Shown here piece by piece: positions 35,433 to 43,415 of a stretch of 64,000 nucleotides of DNA. Positions within the stretch are counted from its first letter, which is position 1, and each line of letters opens with the position of its first letter. The stretch is from FLUQ01 sp031550605 (lineage in GTDB: Bacteria; Desulfobacterota; Desulfovibrionia; Desulfovibrionales; Desulfovibrionaceae): NCBI GenBank assembly GCA_031550605.1, contig JAVBOK010000069.1, forward strand, positions 1 through 64,000, in the 5' to 3' direction. Position numbers and translations under genes: made by a program. The notes beneath the pieces were generated by a model. The model was not told where the DNA came from. It did not search any database and was given only the letters and a program-made list of their open reading frames with translations.

Positions 35433-36200
35433 TCAAGGGACCGAGGCTCGCACCGCCGCATTTTGCCACGCGCGCGGGAACACGCCGTGCTGGCGCGCCC
35501 ACCAGGCCAGGCCCAGGCAGAGCAGAGCGGCGGTTTCCCAACGCAGCACGCGGTTGCCCAGACTGACCGGGATGAATCCCGCCTCGCCCAGGGAAGATAC
35601 TTCCCGCTCCGCAAAGCCGCCCTCGGGGCCCAGCGCGAACAGGAAGTCGCCGGTGGCGGCAAGATCGTCGGGCCGCAGCAGCGCGCCCTTGGTGTCACCT
35701 TCCCACAGAATGAAGCGTTTGGCAAAACCGGATCCGGCTGCGATCAGGTCGGGAACCCCGCCGGGCAGGGTACGCAGTTCCGGCAGCCAGGGGTTGCCGC
35801 TCTGCTTGGCGCCGGCGGTCATCTGGGCCAGCCAGCTTTCTTTGCTTTCAACGGGAACCGAACCCTGGCTGCGGGCCGCCTGCCAGAACCACAGGCCGCC
35901 GGCCTCCAGTTCCACGGCTTTTTCCAGAAGCCAGCCGCGCCGCAAGGCCCTGCCGTAACCGAGAGCCAGGGTGGCCCGTGAGGCGGGTTTTTCATGGAGC
36001 GCGATGGTTTCCGGCGCGAGGTCCACGGCATGTTTGCCTGTCGCCGTGACCGTGAACAGGCCCTCGCGGCCGCAGCCGTCGAGCAGACGGATGCGCTCCC
36101 CGGTTTTGACCCGCAGTACCGTTACCAGATGGCGGGCCTCCTGGCCGGTCACCCGGTACGGGATGGTCCATTGTTCCGGAGGCAGGAAAAAGGTGTGCAT
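35433..36200 (-). CDS. rsmE: 16S rRNA m3U1498 methyltransferase
   Basis: The 255-residue SPOUT enzyme methylates U1498 of 16S rRNA. It begins MHTFFLPPEQWT; GRALRRGWLLEKAVELEAGG around residue 95 and FALGPEGGFAEREV with RVLRWETAALLCLGL at the C-terminus form the knotted SAM site. An upstream frame extends the ORF but the RsmE start is at 36200. It lies between gcvT and rarA. Confidence 0.94.
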   Translation of the reverse strand: MHTFFLPPEQWTIPYRVTGQEARHLVTVLRVKTGERIRLLDGCGREGLFTVTATGKHAVDLAPETIALHEKPASRATLALGYGRALRRGWLLEKAVELEAGGLWFWQAARSQGSVPVESKESWLAQMTAGAKQSGNPWLPELRTLPGGVPDLIAAGSGFAKRFILWEGDTKGALLRPDDLAATGDFLFALGPEGGFAEREVSSLGEAGFIPVSLGNRVLRWETAALLCLGLAWWARQHGVFPRAWQNAAVRASVP

Positions 36201-36300
36201 ACGCGCGGACAACTCTGTTGCGGGGTCAAGAGGTTTGCAGCCTTTGGGGGCGTGCGGCGGAGTCTCGCCCCGCAAAAAGCGTCGCCATACAAAGGGTGCG

Positions 36301-37383
36301 TTATGCTTTCGCGCGGGCCGTTCCCTTGGTATAAAAGGGCAGGCCCACCCTGGCCGCGGGCAGTTCCGTCCTGGCCGCCGTGACCAGAAAGGAGTCGGCT
36401 TCCGCGTATTCCTTGCGCACATAAGCCAGGGCAATGCTCTGGCCCAGCGATGGGGCGAAGGAGCCGCTGGTCACCACGCCCACCTCCTTGCCGTCCAGCG
36501 TCACGACATCGTTATGCCGCGCGCTGCGGCGGCAGGCGATGGAAAGGGCGATCAGCGATTCGCGCACGATGCCGGCCGCGGCCTTGCCTACATACTCGGC
36601 GCTGGATGTCAGCATGGCGGCGTATCCCGCCTCCGCCGGGGTGTGGTCCGCATCCAGGTCCTGGCCGTACAGGGGCAGGCCGACCTCCAGACGCAGGGTG
36701 TCGCGCGCGCCCAGGCCGGCCGGTTCCACTTCCGGATCGGCCAGGCAGGCTTCCCAGAGTTTTGGGGTCTTTTCCCAGGGAAGATAGAGTTCAAACCCCA
36801 GTTCGCCGGTGTAGCCGGTACGGCTGACCAGAATGGGGGCGCCGTCGAACGAGGACCGGGCCAGGCCGAAATAGGGCAACTGCCGCCAGGGACCGGGCAG
36901 GATGCGTTCCAGCGCGTCCAGCGAAGTGGGACCCTGGATGTCGATTTTTCCCGTGGCGTCGGAAATGTCGGTAAAGGAAAGATCCCCCGGCAGGCGCGAG
37001 CCGATGGCCGTGAAATCGCCGTGGCGGCACGCGCCGTTGACCACGATCATGAAGTGCTCGTCTTCAATGCGGTAGACGATCAGGTCGTCAAGCACGCCGC
37101 CTTTTTCGTTCAGCAGAAAACCGTACCGGCAGCGGCCGGTTTTCAGCGTGTCCAGATTCACGGTCACGGCTCTGGCCAGGGCGTCTCTGGCGCCTTTGCC
37201 CCGCAGAAGGAACTCGCCCATGTGGCAGATGTCGAAAATGGACGTTTTCGCGCGTGTGTGCGCATGTTCAGCAATGATGCCCCTGGCGTACTGAATGGGC
37301 ATGTCCCATCCGGCGAAGGGGGCCATTTTCGCGCCGTGCTCCTTGTGCCAGGCCCACAGGGGAGTTTGCAGCAGTTCTGACAT
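36301..37383 (-). CDS. gcvT: Glycine cleavage system T protein (aminomethyltransferase)
   Basis: The 360-residue protein is the tetrahydrofolate-dependent T protein of glycine cleavage. ELLQTPLWAWHKEHGAKMAPFAGW at the start and SIFDICHMGEFLL near residue 45 are family hallmarks, as is RTGYTGELGFELYLP near residue 185, with the folate-binding Asp/Glu segment between. AAGGAG precedes the ATG. It lies 11 bases downstream of the large unknown gene. gcvH and gcvP are not in the window. Confidence 0.95.
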   Translation of the reverse strand: MSELLQTPLWAWHKEHGAKMAPFAGWDMPIQYARGIIAEHAHTRAKTSIFDICHMGEFLLRGKGARDALARAVTVNLDTLKTGRCRYGFLLNEKGGVLDDLIVYRIEDEHFMIVVNGACRHGDFTAIGSRLPGDLSFTDISDATGKIDIQGPTSLDALERILPGPWRQLPYFGLARSSFDGAPILVSRTGYTGELGFELYLPWEKTPKLWEACLADPEVEPAGLGARDTLRLEVGLPLYGQDLDADHTPAEAGYAAMLTSSAEYVGKAAAGIVRESLIALSIACRRSARHNDVVTLDGKEVGVVTSGSFAPSLGQSIALAYVRKEYAEADSFLVTAARTELPAARVGLPFYTKGTARAKA

Positions 37384-37394
37384 GAATCGCTCCT

Positions 37395-39137
37395 TCAGCG
37401 CGCGGCGCCGGCCGCATGGGCGGTCCGCTGCAGGGTGTCCATACGGGTTTTGCGGATGGCTTTGAACTCGTCGACCAGGCTGACCAGCTTGCCGTAATTT
37501 TTTTTGACTTCAATGCCGCGTTTGCTGAGGGTGTCGTCCCTCTTTTCAATATATGTCCTGCGCAGATACGCATCATTCAGCACGGCGTCGCCGATGGTGA
37601 TAATGCCGGCGACCAGCGGGTCGAAAGAGCTGACGATTTCAAATTTGAGCGTATGCAGGTGCGCGACGATTTCCCTGAGCATGACATGGTAGGGGATGCG
37701 GTCGCCCTTGACGTTTCTGTCGCGCAAATCTTCCAGCAGGCGGACTTTTCTGGCCTGCTGGATATAGTTGAATTTTTCAATAACTTCGTGATGCAGGTCG
37801 CGCAGGGACTCGAAGGTTTCGTAATTTTCCGGGTTGTGCAGATATTTGCTCAGAATCCGGCTGATGTTGCCGAAAAATTCGTCCCCGTAGCCGATGATGC
37901 GGCGCTGGCTTTTGGTCATCCAGGCATAGAGGAACTTCAGACGTTTTTCGTCTGTTTCCGTATTTTCCACGACCTCGTTGCGTTTGTACACGATGCGGCC
38001 GGTATATTCGCCCCGCACGATGTCATTGAGCCGCAGAAACATGTTGGAACTTTCCCGCAGCACGTTGACCCGCTGGGTGCTTTTCCCCGTCAGGGGATGG
38101 ATGATCTCGTGCGACTCGACGGACAGGGCGCGTTCCTGCCGCACGTTGTCCGGATTGAATTTGTGCTGGCGGTAGCGCACCCGGATGATGGCTATCCGCT
38201 TTTCCGCATCGACCAGGTATCCGCCCCGGCGCAGCGTGGTCAGCCCTTCCAGGTCCTTGTCCAGCGCCACCAGGGCGATTTTTTCCACTTTGGGGTAGGG
38301 CAGGTTTTTTTCGTCCGCCCACAGGGTGGTCAGGGTCCTGTCCGACTGCCCCAGCACCCGGATCAAGAAAAGTTCGCCCATTTTGTGCAGCCGCCGGGCG
38401 AACAGCGCGGCGGAGGTGCGTCGTTCGGAAGCGACGGGAAACCCGTACAGTTCCATCAGATGCTGGTATACGAAATGGCGGTTGCTTTCATACAGCTTGT
38501 TGTTCCCCACCGCGAATTTGTTGATGCGTAACCCGTACCGCTTGATTTCCGTATCCAGGTCCGAGGGAAACGAAGCATAGACCCCGGCCAGGTGAAAGCG
38601 GGAAGGCGTTGCGCTTTCCGGAAGCAGAGCCAGCACCTGGGCCCGGTCCATGGCCAGCAGAAAGGGCAGTGCGGCTTCGTACGCGGCAAGGCCGGTGACG
38701 TCCCTTTTGGCAAACTGCTGGCGCAGGGACTCGTGCATGGAACGGGGCAGGCGGTTTTGCACCACCTGCATGTTGCGGTTCAGCAGCACGGCATCGGACA
38801 GTTCCTGGCCGGGCAGGCCCGGCGGTTGAAAAATGTCGAACTGGAACACTTCATGAAAATAGTTCAGGGGCCGTTCCATCGCCACCAGGCTGAAGCCGGG
38901 CAACTGCTTGTGTTCCCACATGTCGGCTTCGAAAGAAGGCAGAAGTTCCCGCGGTTCCAGCGGAGGATAGTCGGGCAGTTCGCAATAGGGTTTCAACAGG
39001 CATTGCCGGATATGGACGCAATCAAGGAACGCCTTCAGGTCACGCAACGAGGCGGGTTTTGGAAAGGCATGCGACGGCCGGGCGTCATCCCAGTACCGCA
39101 GTGATTTCGTGAAGGCTTTTTGCCAGGATATCTTCAT
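37395..39137 (-). CDS. Large protein of unknown function
   Basis: The 580-residue protein (start MKISWQKAFTKSL at 39137; no strong ribosome site; a TTG at 39173 would add 12 residues) is soluble and helix-rich. It has no signal peptide or membrane segment, and I see no catalytic motif. Blocks such as RHFVYQHLMELYGFPV and RRIIGYGDEFFGNI look conserved and globular. It is cotranscribed with gcvT, 11 bases upstream. Confidence 0.8.
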   Translation of the reverse strand: MKISWQKAFTKSLRYWDDARPSHAFPKPASLRDLKAFLDCVHIRQCLLKPYCELPDYPPLEPRELLPSFEADMWEHKQLPGFSLVAMERPLNYFHEVFQFDIFQPPGLPGQELSDAVLLNRNMQVVQNRLPRSMHESLRQQFAKRDVTGLAAYEAALPFLLAMDRAQVLALLPESATPSRFHLAGVYASFPSDLDTEIKRYGLRINKFAVGNNKLYESNRHFVYQHLMELYGFPVASERRTSAALFARRLHKMGELFLIRVLGQSDRTLTTLWADEKNLPYPKVEKIALVALDKDLEGLTTLRRGGYLVDAEKRIAIIRVRYRQHKFNPDNVRQERALSVESHEIIHPLTGKSTQRVNVLRESSNMFLRLNDIVRGEYTGRIVYKRNEVVENTETDEKRLKFLYAWMTKSQRRIIGYGDEFFGNISRILSKYLHNPENYETFESLRDLHHEVIEKFNYIQQARKVRLLEDLRDRNVKGDRIPYHVMLREIVAHLHTLKFEIVSSFDPLVAGIITIGDAVLNDAYLRRTYIEKRDDTLSKRGIEVKKNYGKLVSLVDEFKAIRKTRMDTLQRTAHAAGAAR

Positions 39138-39393
39138 GCCGTGTCCACATGCCCGCCAGGATATATATGCCAAGCAACGAGTATGGAGTATATACTTTTT
39201 CTAGAGAATTTCCACTACTATCTTCATTCGGGATACCTGATGGTCATTTGGCGCGTAATGTATTGATGGCGGCGTCACGTCCATTGTTCCGCAACGCCGG
39301 GATGCCGAAAGGCACAGCAGAGCATCGTTTCCGATTCTCCGGACGCTGCCGGTCCGGGATCGACGGCAGGTGCGACTGCCGGTTTGCGGCATG

Positions 39394-39445
39394 ATAAAAT
39401 CACCGTTGCGCCCGCCTTCCCCGGGAAGGGACGGGCGCAACGGTG
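39394..39445 (-). terminator. Intrinsic terminator of thiC
   Basis: Arms CACCGTTGCGCCCG (39401-39414) and CGGGCGCAACGGTG (39432-39445) pair perfectly over 14 bp; on the minus strand ATTTTAT follows. It lies 22 bases past the thiC stop. The rest of the 39138-39393 gap shows no gene; its AT-rich part near 39180-39230 probably holds the promoter of the large unknown gene. Confidence 0.85.
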
Positions 39446-39467
39446 AAGTCTTTTCGGCGGCGCGTCC

Positions 39468-40754
39468 TCACGCGGCTGTCGGTCGCAGCATTTTCACCGC
39501 GCAGAATTCGCCGCACATGGCGCAGACTTCTTCTTTGCCGTGTTCGCCCCGGCGCCGGTCCACCATGGCCGGATCAAGGGCGGCCCGGCGCATGGCGGGC
39601 CAGTCCAGTTTCTGCCGGGCTTCGGACATGGCCTGTTCACGGGCCAGGGCGAGGGGCCGGCCGAGGGCGACTTCGCCCGCCTGGGCCGCGATGCGCGAGG
39701 CCATAACCCCGGCTGTGACGTCGTCCAGTTCCGGCAGGGTCAGATGCTCGGCGGGCGTCAGGTAGCAGAGGAAGTCCGCGCCGGCCCGCACGGCCAACGC
39801 GCCGCCGATGGCCCCGGCGATATGGTCGTATCCTGGGGATGAATCAATGGTCAGCGGGCCGAGAACATAGAGCGGCGCGCCGTGGGTCAGCTTTTTGATT
39901 CCGCGGATTTGGGCTTCGACCTCATGCAGGGGCACGTGGCCGGGACCTTCGATCATGGCTTGCACCCCATGCCGCAACGCGGTGCGGGCCAGACGGCCCA
40001 GGGTGATGACCTCGTCCCACTGGGCCGCGTCCCCGGCGTCGGCGCTGGCGCCGGGCCGCAGCGCGTCGCCCAGGGACAGGGTGACGTTGTGTCTGGCCGC
40101 GATGGCGGTCAGGCGCGAAAAATCTTCCAGCAGCGGGTTTTCTTTTTTGTTGTCGCGCATCCAGCGGGCCAGAATGGCGCCCCCGCGCGAGACGATGCCC
40201 AGAACCCGGCCGCCCGGTTCGGCGGCCCAGGAGGCGGCCCGGCGGGTGATGCCGCAGTGTACCGTCATATAATCGACGCCCTGTTCGGCCTGGGCTTCTA
40301 TTTCGTCAAACAGCTCCTCAACGGAAAACCCGGCCGGATCCTTGCCCGCGTCAATGTATTTCTGGGCCACGGCATACAGGGGGACGGTGCCCAGCGGTTT
40401 GGCACAGGCTGACAGCATGTCCCCGCGGATGGCCGGCAGGTCGCCCGCCACGGAAAGGTCCATGACCGTGTCCGTTCCGGCATCCAGGGCGGCGCGGAGT
40501 TTGTGCATCTCGCGGCAGGGGGAGTTGCACAGGGCGGATGTGCCGATGTTGGCGTTGACTTTCACGCGGGACGGCTGCCCGACCAGGATGGGCGAAAGAC
40601 CCGGGTGGGCGGGGTTGCCCAGCAGGACCATGGTTCCGTCGGCAAGGGCCTGCGCAATGGCCTGAGGGCTGAGGCCCTCTTCCCGCGCCAGACGGTCGAT
40701 ATGCTCGGCGCAGACGCGCTGCAAAGCGGAATTAAACGAAGAAAGGGCGTTCAT
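39468..40754 (-). CDS. thiC: Phosphomethylpyrimidine synthase ThiC
   Basis: The 428-residue radical SAM enzyme turns aminoimidazole ribotide into the thiamine pyrimidine. NIGTSALCNSPCREMHKLRAALDAGTD near residue 75 and DYMTVHCGITRRA near residue 165 are typical. The C-terminal cluster motif is C-A-M-C-G-E-F-C, a CX2CX3C spacing, rather than the CX2CX4C of E. coli. The protein lacks the long N-terminal domain of enterobacterial ThiC. The TPP riboswitch lies upstream. Confidence 0.95.
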   Translation of the reverse strand: MNALSSFNSALQRVCAEHIDRLAREEGLSPQAIAQALADGTMVLLGNPAHPGLSPILVGQPSRVKVNANIGTSALCNSPCREMHKLRAALDAGTDTVMDLSVAGDLPAIRGDMLSACAKPLGTVPLYAVAQKYIDAGKDPAGFSVEELFDEIEAQAEQGVDYMTVHCGITRRAASWAAEPGGRVLGIVSRGGAILARWMRDNKKENPLLEDFSRLTAIAARHNVTLSLGDALRPGASADAGDAAQWDEVITLGRLARTALRHGVQAMIEGPGHVPLHEVEAQIRGIKKLTHGAPLYVLGPLTIDSSPGYDHIAGAIGGALAVRAGADFLCYLTPAEHLTLPELDDVTAGVMASRIAAQAGEVALGRPLALAREQAMSEARQKLDWPAMRRAALDPAMVDRRRGEHGKEEVCAMCGEFCAVKMLRPTAA

Positions 40755-40815
40755 GCGTATTCTCCTTGGCATGCGATGCGGGCGATACGCCTGGGGAGAA
40801 TTCGGTCGGGCAAGC

Positions 40816-40844
40816 AAAAAACGCCTGCCCCGATAGGCGGACGT
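40816..40844 (-). terminator. Attenuator terminator of the TPP riboswitch
   Basis: On the minus strand, ACGTCCGCC pairs with GGCAGGCGT (nine positions, one C-A mismatch and one T-G) and six U residues follow directly. It lies 22 bases behind the TPP aptamer and ahead of thiC, so thiamine pyrophosphate should stop transcription here. Confidence 0.8.
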
Positions 40845-40865
40845 TTCGTGGTTCCACGGCAACTT

Positions 40866-40947
40866 CCCTGCGGCAGCATGACCTGCGTCAGGTTCAAAGG
40901 GTCTGGGGCGTATCCCCACTCTCAGCCCGTATCCGGACTCCCCTGCT
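40866..40947 (-). promoter_or_regulatory. TPP riboswitch aptamer (THI element)
   Basis: The minus strand shows the THI element: the conserved CTGAGAGTGGGGATAC segment near 40922-40905 and ACCCTTTGAACCTGA near 40904-40888, then the closing stem GCAGGGAAG. It controls thiC according to thiamine pyrophosphate level. Confidence 0.92.
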
Positions 40948-41125
40948 ATGATGAGAACACGTAGCCTGTTTCTCCGGTTTTGTAAAGGCGATCGTCAATC
41001 ATTTTAATCAAGCGTATCAATGAAATAGTATACTGTTTTGTTGACAGGCGCCGCTGTCCGACGTATGGTCGGGCCATCGCGCTTTCCGCCCTATGCGGCA
41101 TTACTCCGTTCTTCAGGGGCTGTTT

Positions 41126-41872
41126 ATGTTCGCCATGGAAAAGCAGGACGTCATCAAGTCATACAAGGCGCCGCAGCAGATCATCGGCAAGATCCGGAGC
41201 GCCATTCTCGCCCGCGAACTGGAGCCCGGCGAACGCTTGCCGACGGAATCCGAACTGATGCGGTATTTCGGCGTCAGCCGGCTGGCCATGCGCGAGGCCC
41301 TCTGCGCTCTGGAGTCCATGGGCCTGGTTCGGATCCGGTCCGGCCTGGGCGGCGGCGCGTACGTCACGGGCGTGGACATGGAAATAGCTCGTGGTTCGCT
41401 CAGCAATTTCCTGCACGACAAAGATTTTTCCGTCCACCACATCACCGAAGTGCGCCTTGCGTTGGAACCGTACGCCGCCGCCATGGCGGCGCAGCGTTTT
41501 TCACCGGCGGAGTGCGAAAGCCTGCGCGATCTTCTGGTCGCATGCCGCCGCGCCATTGATCAGGACGAGCCGCTCGAAAAGCTGCGGGAACTGGAATTCA
41601 GGTTCCACGCGGGCATCGTCGCGGCCATGGACAACCCGGTTTGGAAACTGCTCCACGATTTTGCGGACAATCTGCTGTGGGACGTGAAACGACGCCTGAA
41701 AACCCAGGCGGCCTTTTCCCGTAACGTGCTGGCCATGCACGAAAAAATCCTCGCCGCCATTGAAACCGGCGACGCCTCTTTGGCGGAAGATCTCATGCGC
41801 CAGGATATCCTGCATGTCGAACATTCGCTTGCGACGCTGGCGGGAGATCAGGCCCGCCTGCAGCTGATGTGA
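41126..41872 (+). CDS. GntR/FCD family transcriptional regulator
   Basis: The 248-residue protein starts at 41126 with AGGGG ahead of it. The winged helix (residues 15-85) has LPTESELMRYFGVSRLAMREALCALESMGL. The FCD domain follows with R-L-A-L-E-P-Y-A near residue 120, EFRFHAGIVAAMDNP near residue 165 (metal-type His), and two further His, so it should bind an acidic ligand. It heads the molybdenum hydroxylase island and is divergent from thiC. The region before it holds AGTATACT at 41027-41034, a possible operator. Confidence 0.9.
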   Translation: MFAMEKQDVIKSYKAPQQIIGKIRSAILARELEPGERLPTESELMRYFGVSRLAMREALCALESMGLVRIRSGLGGGAYVTGVDMEIARGSLSNFLHDKDFSVHHITEVRLALEPYAAAMAAQRFSPAECESLRDLLVACRRAIDQDEPLEKLRELEFRFHAGIVAAMDNPVWKLLHDFADNLLWDVKRRLKTQAAFSRNVLAMHEKILAAIETGDASLAEDLMRQDILHVEHSLATLAGDQARLQLM

Positions 41873-42169
41873 ATTTCCCGAGTCTCCCGCGCGGCGCGCC
41901 GACGGGGCGGCATGCCGCATCACGTTGTTGCAGCCGATTTCGAGAATCAACAGACCGCCGTCGGCGGAGAATGGAGGTATGCGCTGCCCGCTGGAAAATT
42001 TCGGAACGGCTGACGCATGATTGCGCGAGCACGCGTCCCCCCCGGCGCGTCACGACGCCGAAACCCGCAGCCGACGTCGCGCCGGAACCGGCGCCTGACC
42101 GGAATTGCAAGTGCCCTGGTGTATCCGGATACTGAAGAACGTCAACTCTACCAACCACAGAGGGGATCT

Positions 42170-43396
42170 ATGGCACAGGTAACAGCTCCCGCCCAGGCCG
42201 CCGTCGGCGGCAGTGTACACCGCTGGAATGTGTTGATCATGACTTTCGTCGCCTATCTTTATGACAGCCTGGACCTTCAGATTCTTGCCATCTGCATGCC
42301 CGCCATTCTCAGTTCGCTGAACATAACCCCTGCTCAGGGCGGCCTGCTTGCTTCCGCCACCATGATCGGCACCGCTGTCGGCGGCATCGCCTTTGGCTGG
42401 CTTGCCGAGAACTACGGCCGTAAAAAAGCGGCGGTGCTCGCCCTGTTTGAATTCGGGCTGTTCACCGCCGTGGTGTACTGGGTGGATTCCTGGGGGCAGT
42501 TGATGACCCTGCGTTTCCTGCAGGGGCTGGGCATAGGGGGCTTGTGGGGACCAATCGTGGCCCTGATCGCGGAACACTGGGAACCGAAATACCGGGCCAG
42601 AGCGGCCAGCTTCATGCTGAGTACCTTCGCCATCGGCGGGATCATCGCCGCCGTGATGGGCCGCTATCTGATCAATACCCTGGGTTGGCGCTGGGTTTTC
42701 GTGCTGACCGGCTCCGCCTGCATTGCCGCCCTGTTTTTCTGGCTTCTGGTGCCCGCGGACAAGGTCAGAAAGCCTGAAAAGAGCAGCAGGGAAAGTTCGG
42801 TCAGCCTCAAGGAACTGTTCCAGCCCGGCGTGCTTATGCTGACGGTCGGGGCGACAATCGCGGCAGCCTGCCAGATGGGCGGATTCTGGGGGGTGTGCAC
42901 CTGGATTCCCACCTATCTGGTCAAGGAACGGGGCATGAGTGTGGAATACATGAGCCTGTTCAGCATCGCCATTTTCACCGGCGCTTTTGTCGGCTATTTT
43001 CTTTACGCGTATCTCGCGGACCGCTACGGCCGCCGCAATGCCCTGATGATCGCCTTTCTGGCGGACACGATTTTCGTCCCCCTCTACATCTTTGTACCCA
43101 ACGCCACCTTGCTCTTCTGGATCAGCCCGCTTATGGGGCTTGCCTTTGGCGGCGTGTTCGGTCTGTTCGGCTCGTATTTCGCCGAACTGTTTCCGCCGCA
43201 CATCCGCGCCATGGGGGGCGGTTTCGCCTTCAACATCGGCCGCGGTTTCGGGGCCGTGGTCACCCCCTTCACCGTCGGCGCCATGGCCAAAAGCTATGGC
43301 TTGGGATTCGGCATCAGCGCCTGCGCCGTGGTCTTTTTTCTGGGCGTGGTCACCCTGTACTTCATGCCGGAAACCCTGAAGAACAACTCCAAGTGA
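42170..43396 (+). CDS. MFS transporter, aromatic-acid/H+ symporter-like
   Basis: The 408-residue protein has 12 membrane segments. The start at 42170 follows AGAGGGG. MFS signature loops are GWLAENYGRKKA near residue 75 and LADRYGRRNA near residue 280, and D-S-L-D-L-Q-I in the first segment fits the sugar/aromatic-acid type. The usual AAHS substrates are benzoate-like acids. It is 19 bases before the hydroxylase large subunit, so it probably imports that enzyme's substrate. Confidence 0.88.
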   Translation: MAQVTAPAQAAVGGSVHRWNVLIMTFVAYLYDSLDLQILAICMPAILSSLNITPAQGGLLASATMIGTAVGGIAFGWLAENYGRKKAAVLALFEFGLFTAVVYWVDSWGQLMTLRFLQGLGIGGLWGPIVALIAEHWEPKYRARAASFMLSTFAIGGIIAAVMGRYLINTLGWRWVFVLTGSACIAALFFWLLVPADKVRKPEKSSRESSVSLKELFQPGVLMLTVGATIAAACQMGGFWGVCTWIPTYLVKERGMSVEYMSLFSIAIFTGAFVGYFLYAYLADRYGRRNALMIAFLADTIFVPLYIFVPNATLLFWISPLMGLAFGGVFGLFGSYFAELFPPHIRAMGGGFAFNIGRGFGAVVTPFTVGAMAKSYGLGFGISACAVVFFLGVVTLYFMPETLKNNSK

Positions 43397-43415
43397 GGCA
43401 GCAAGGAGCGCTCGT

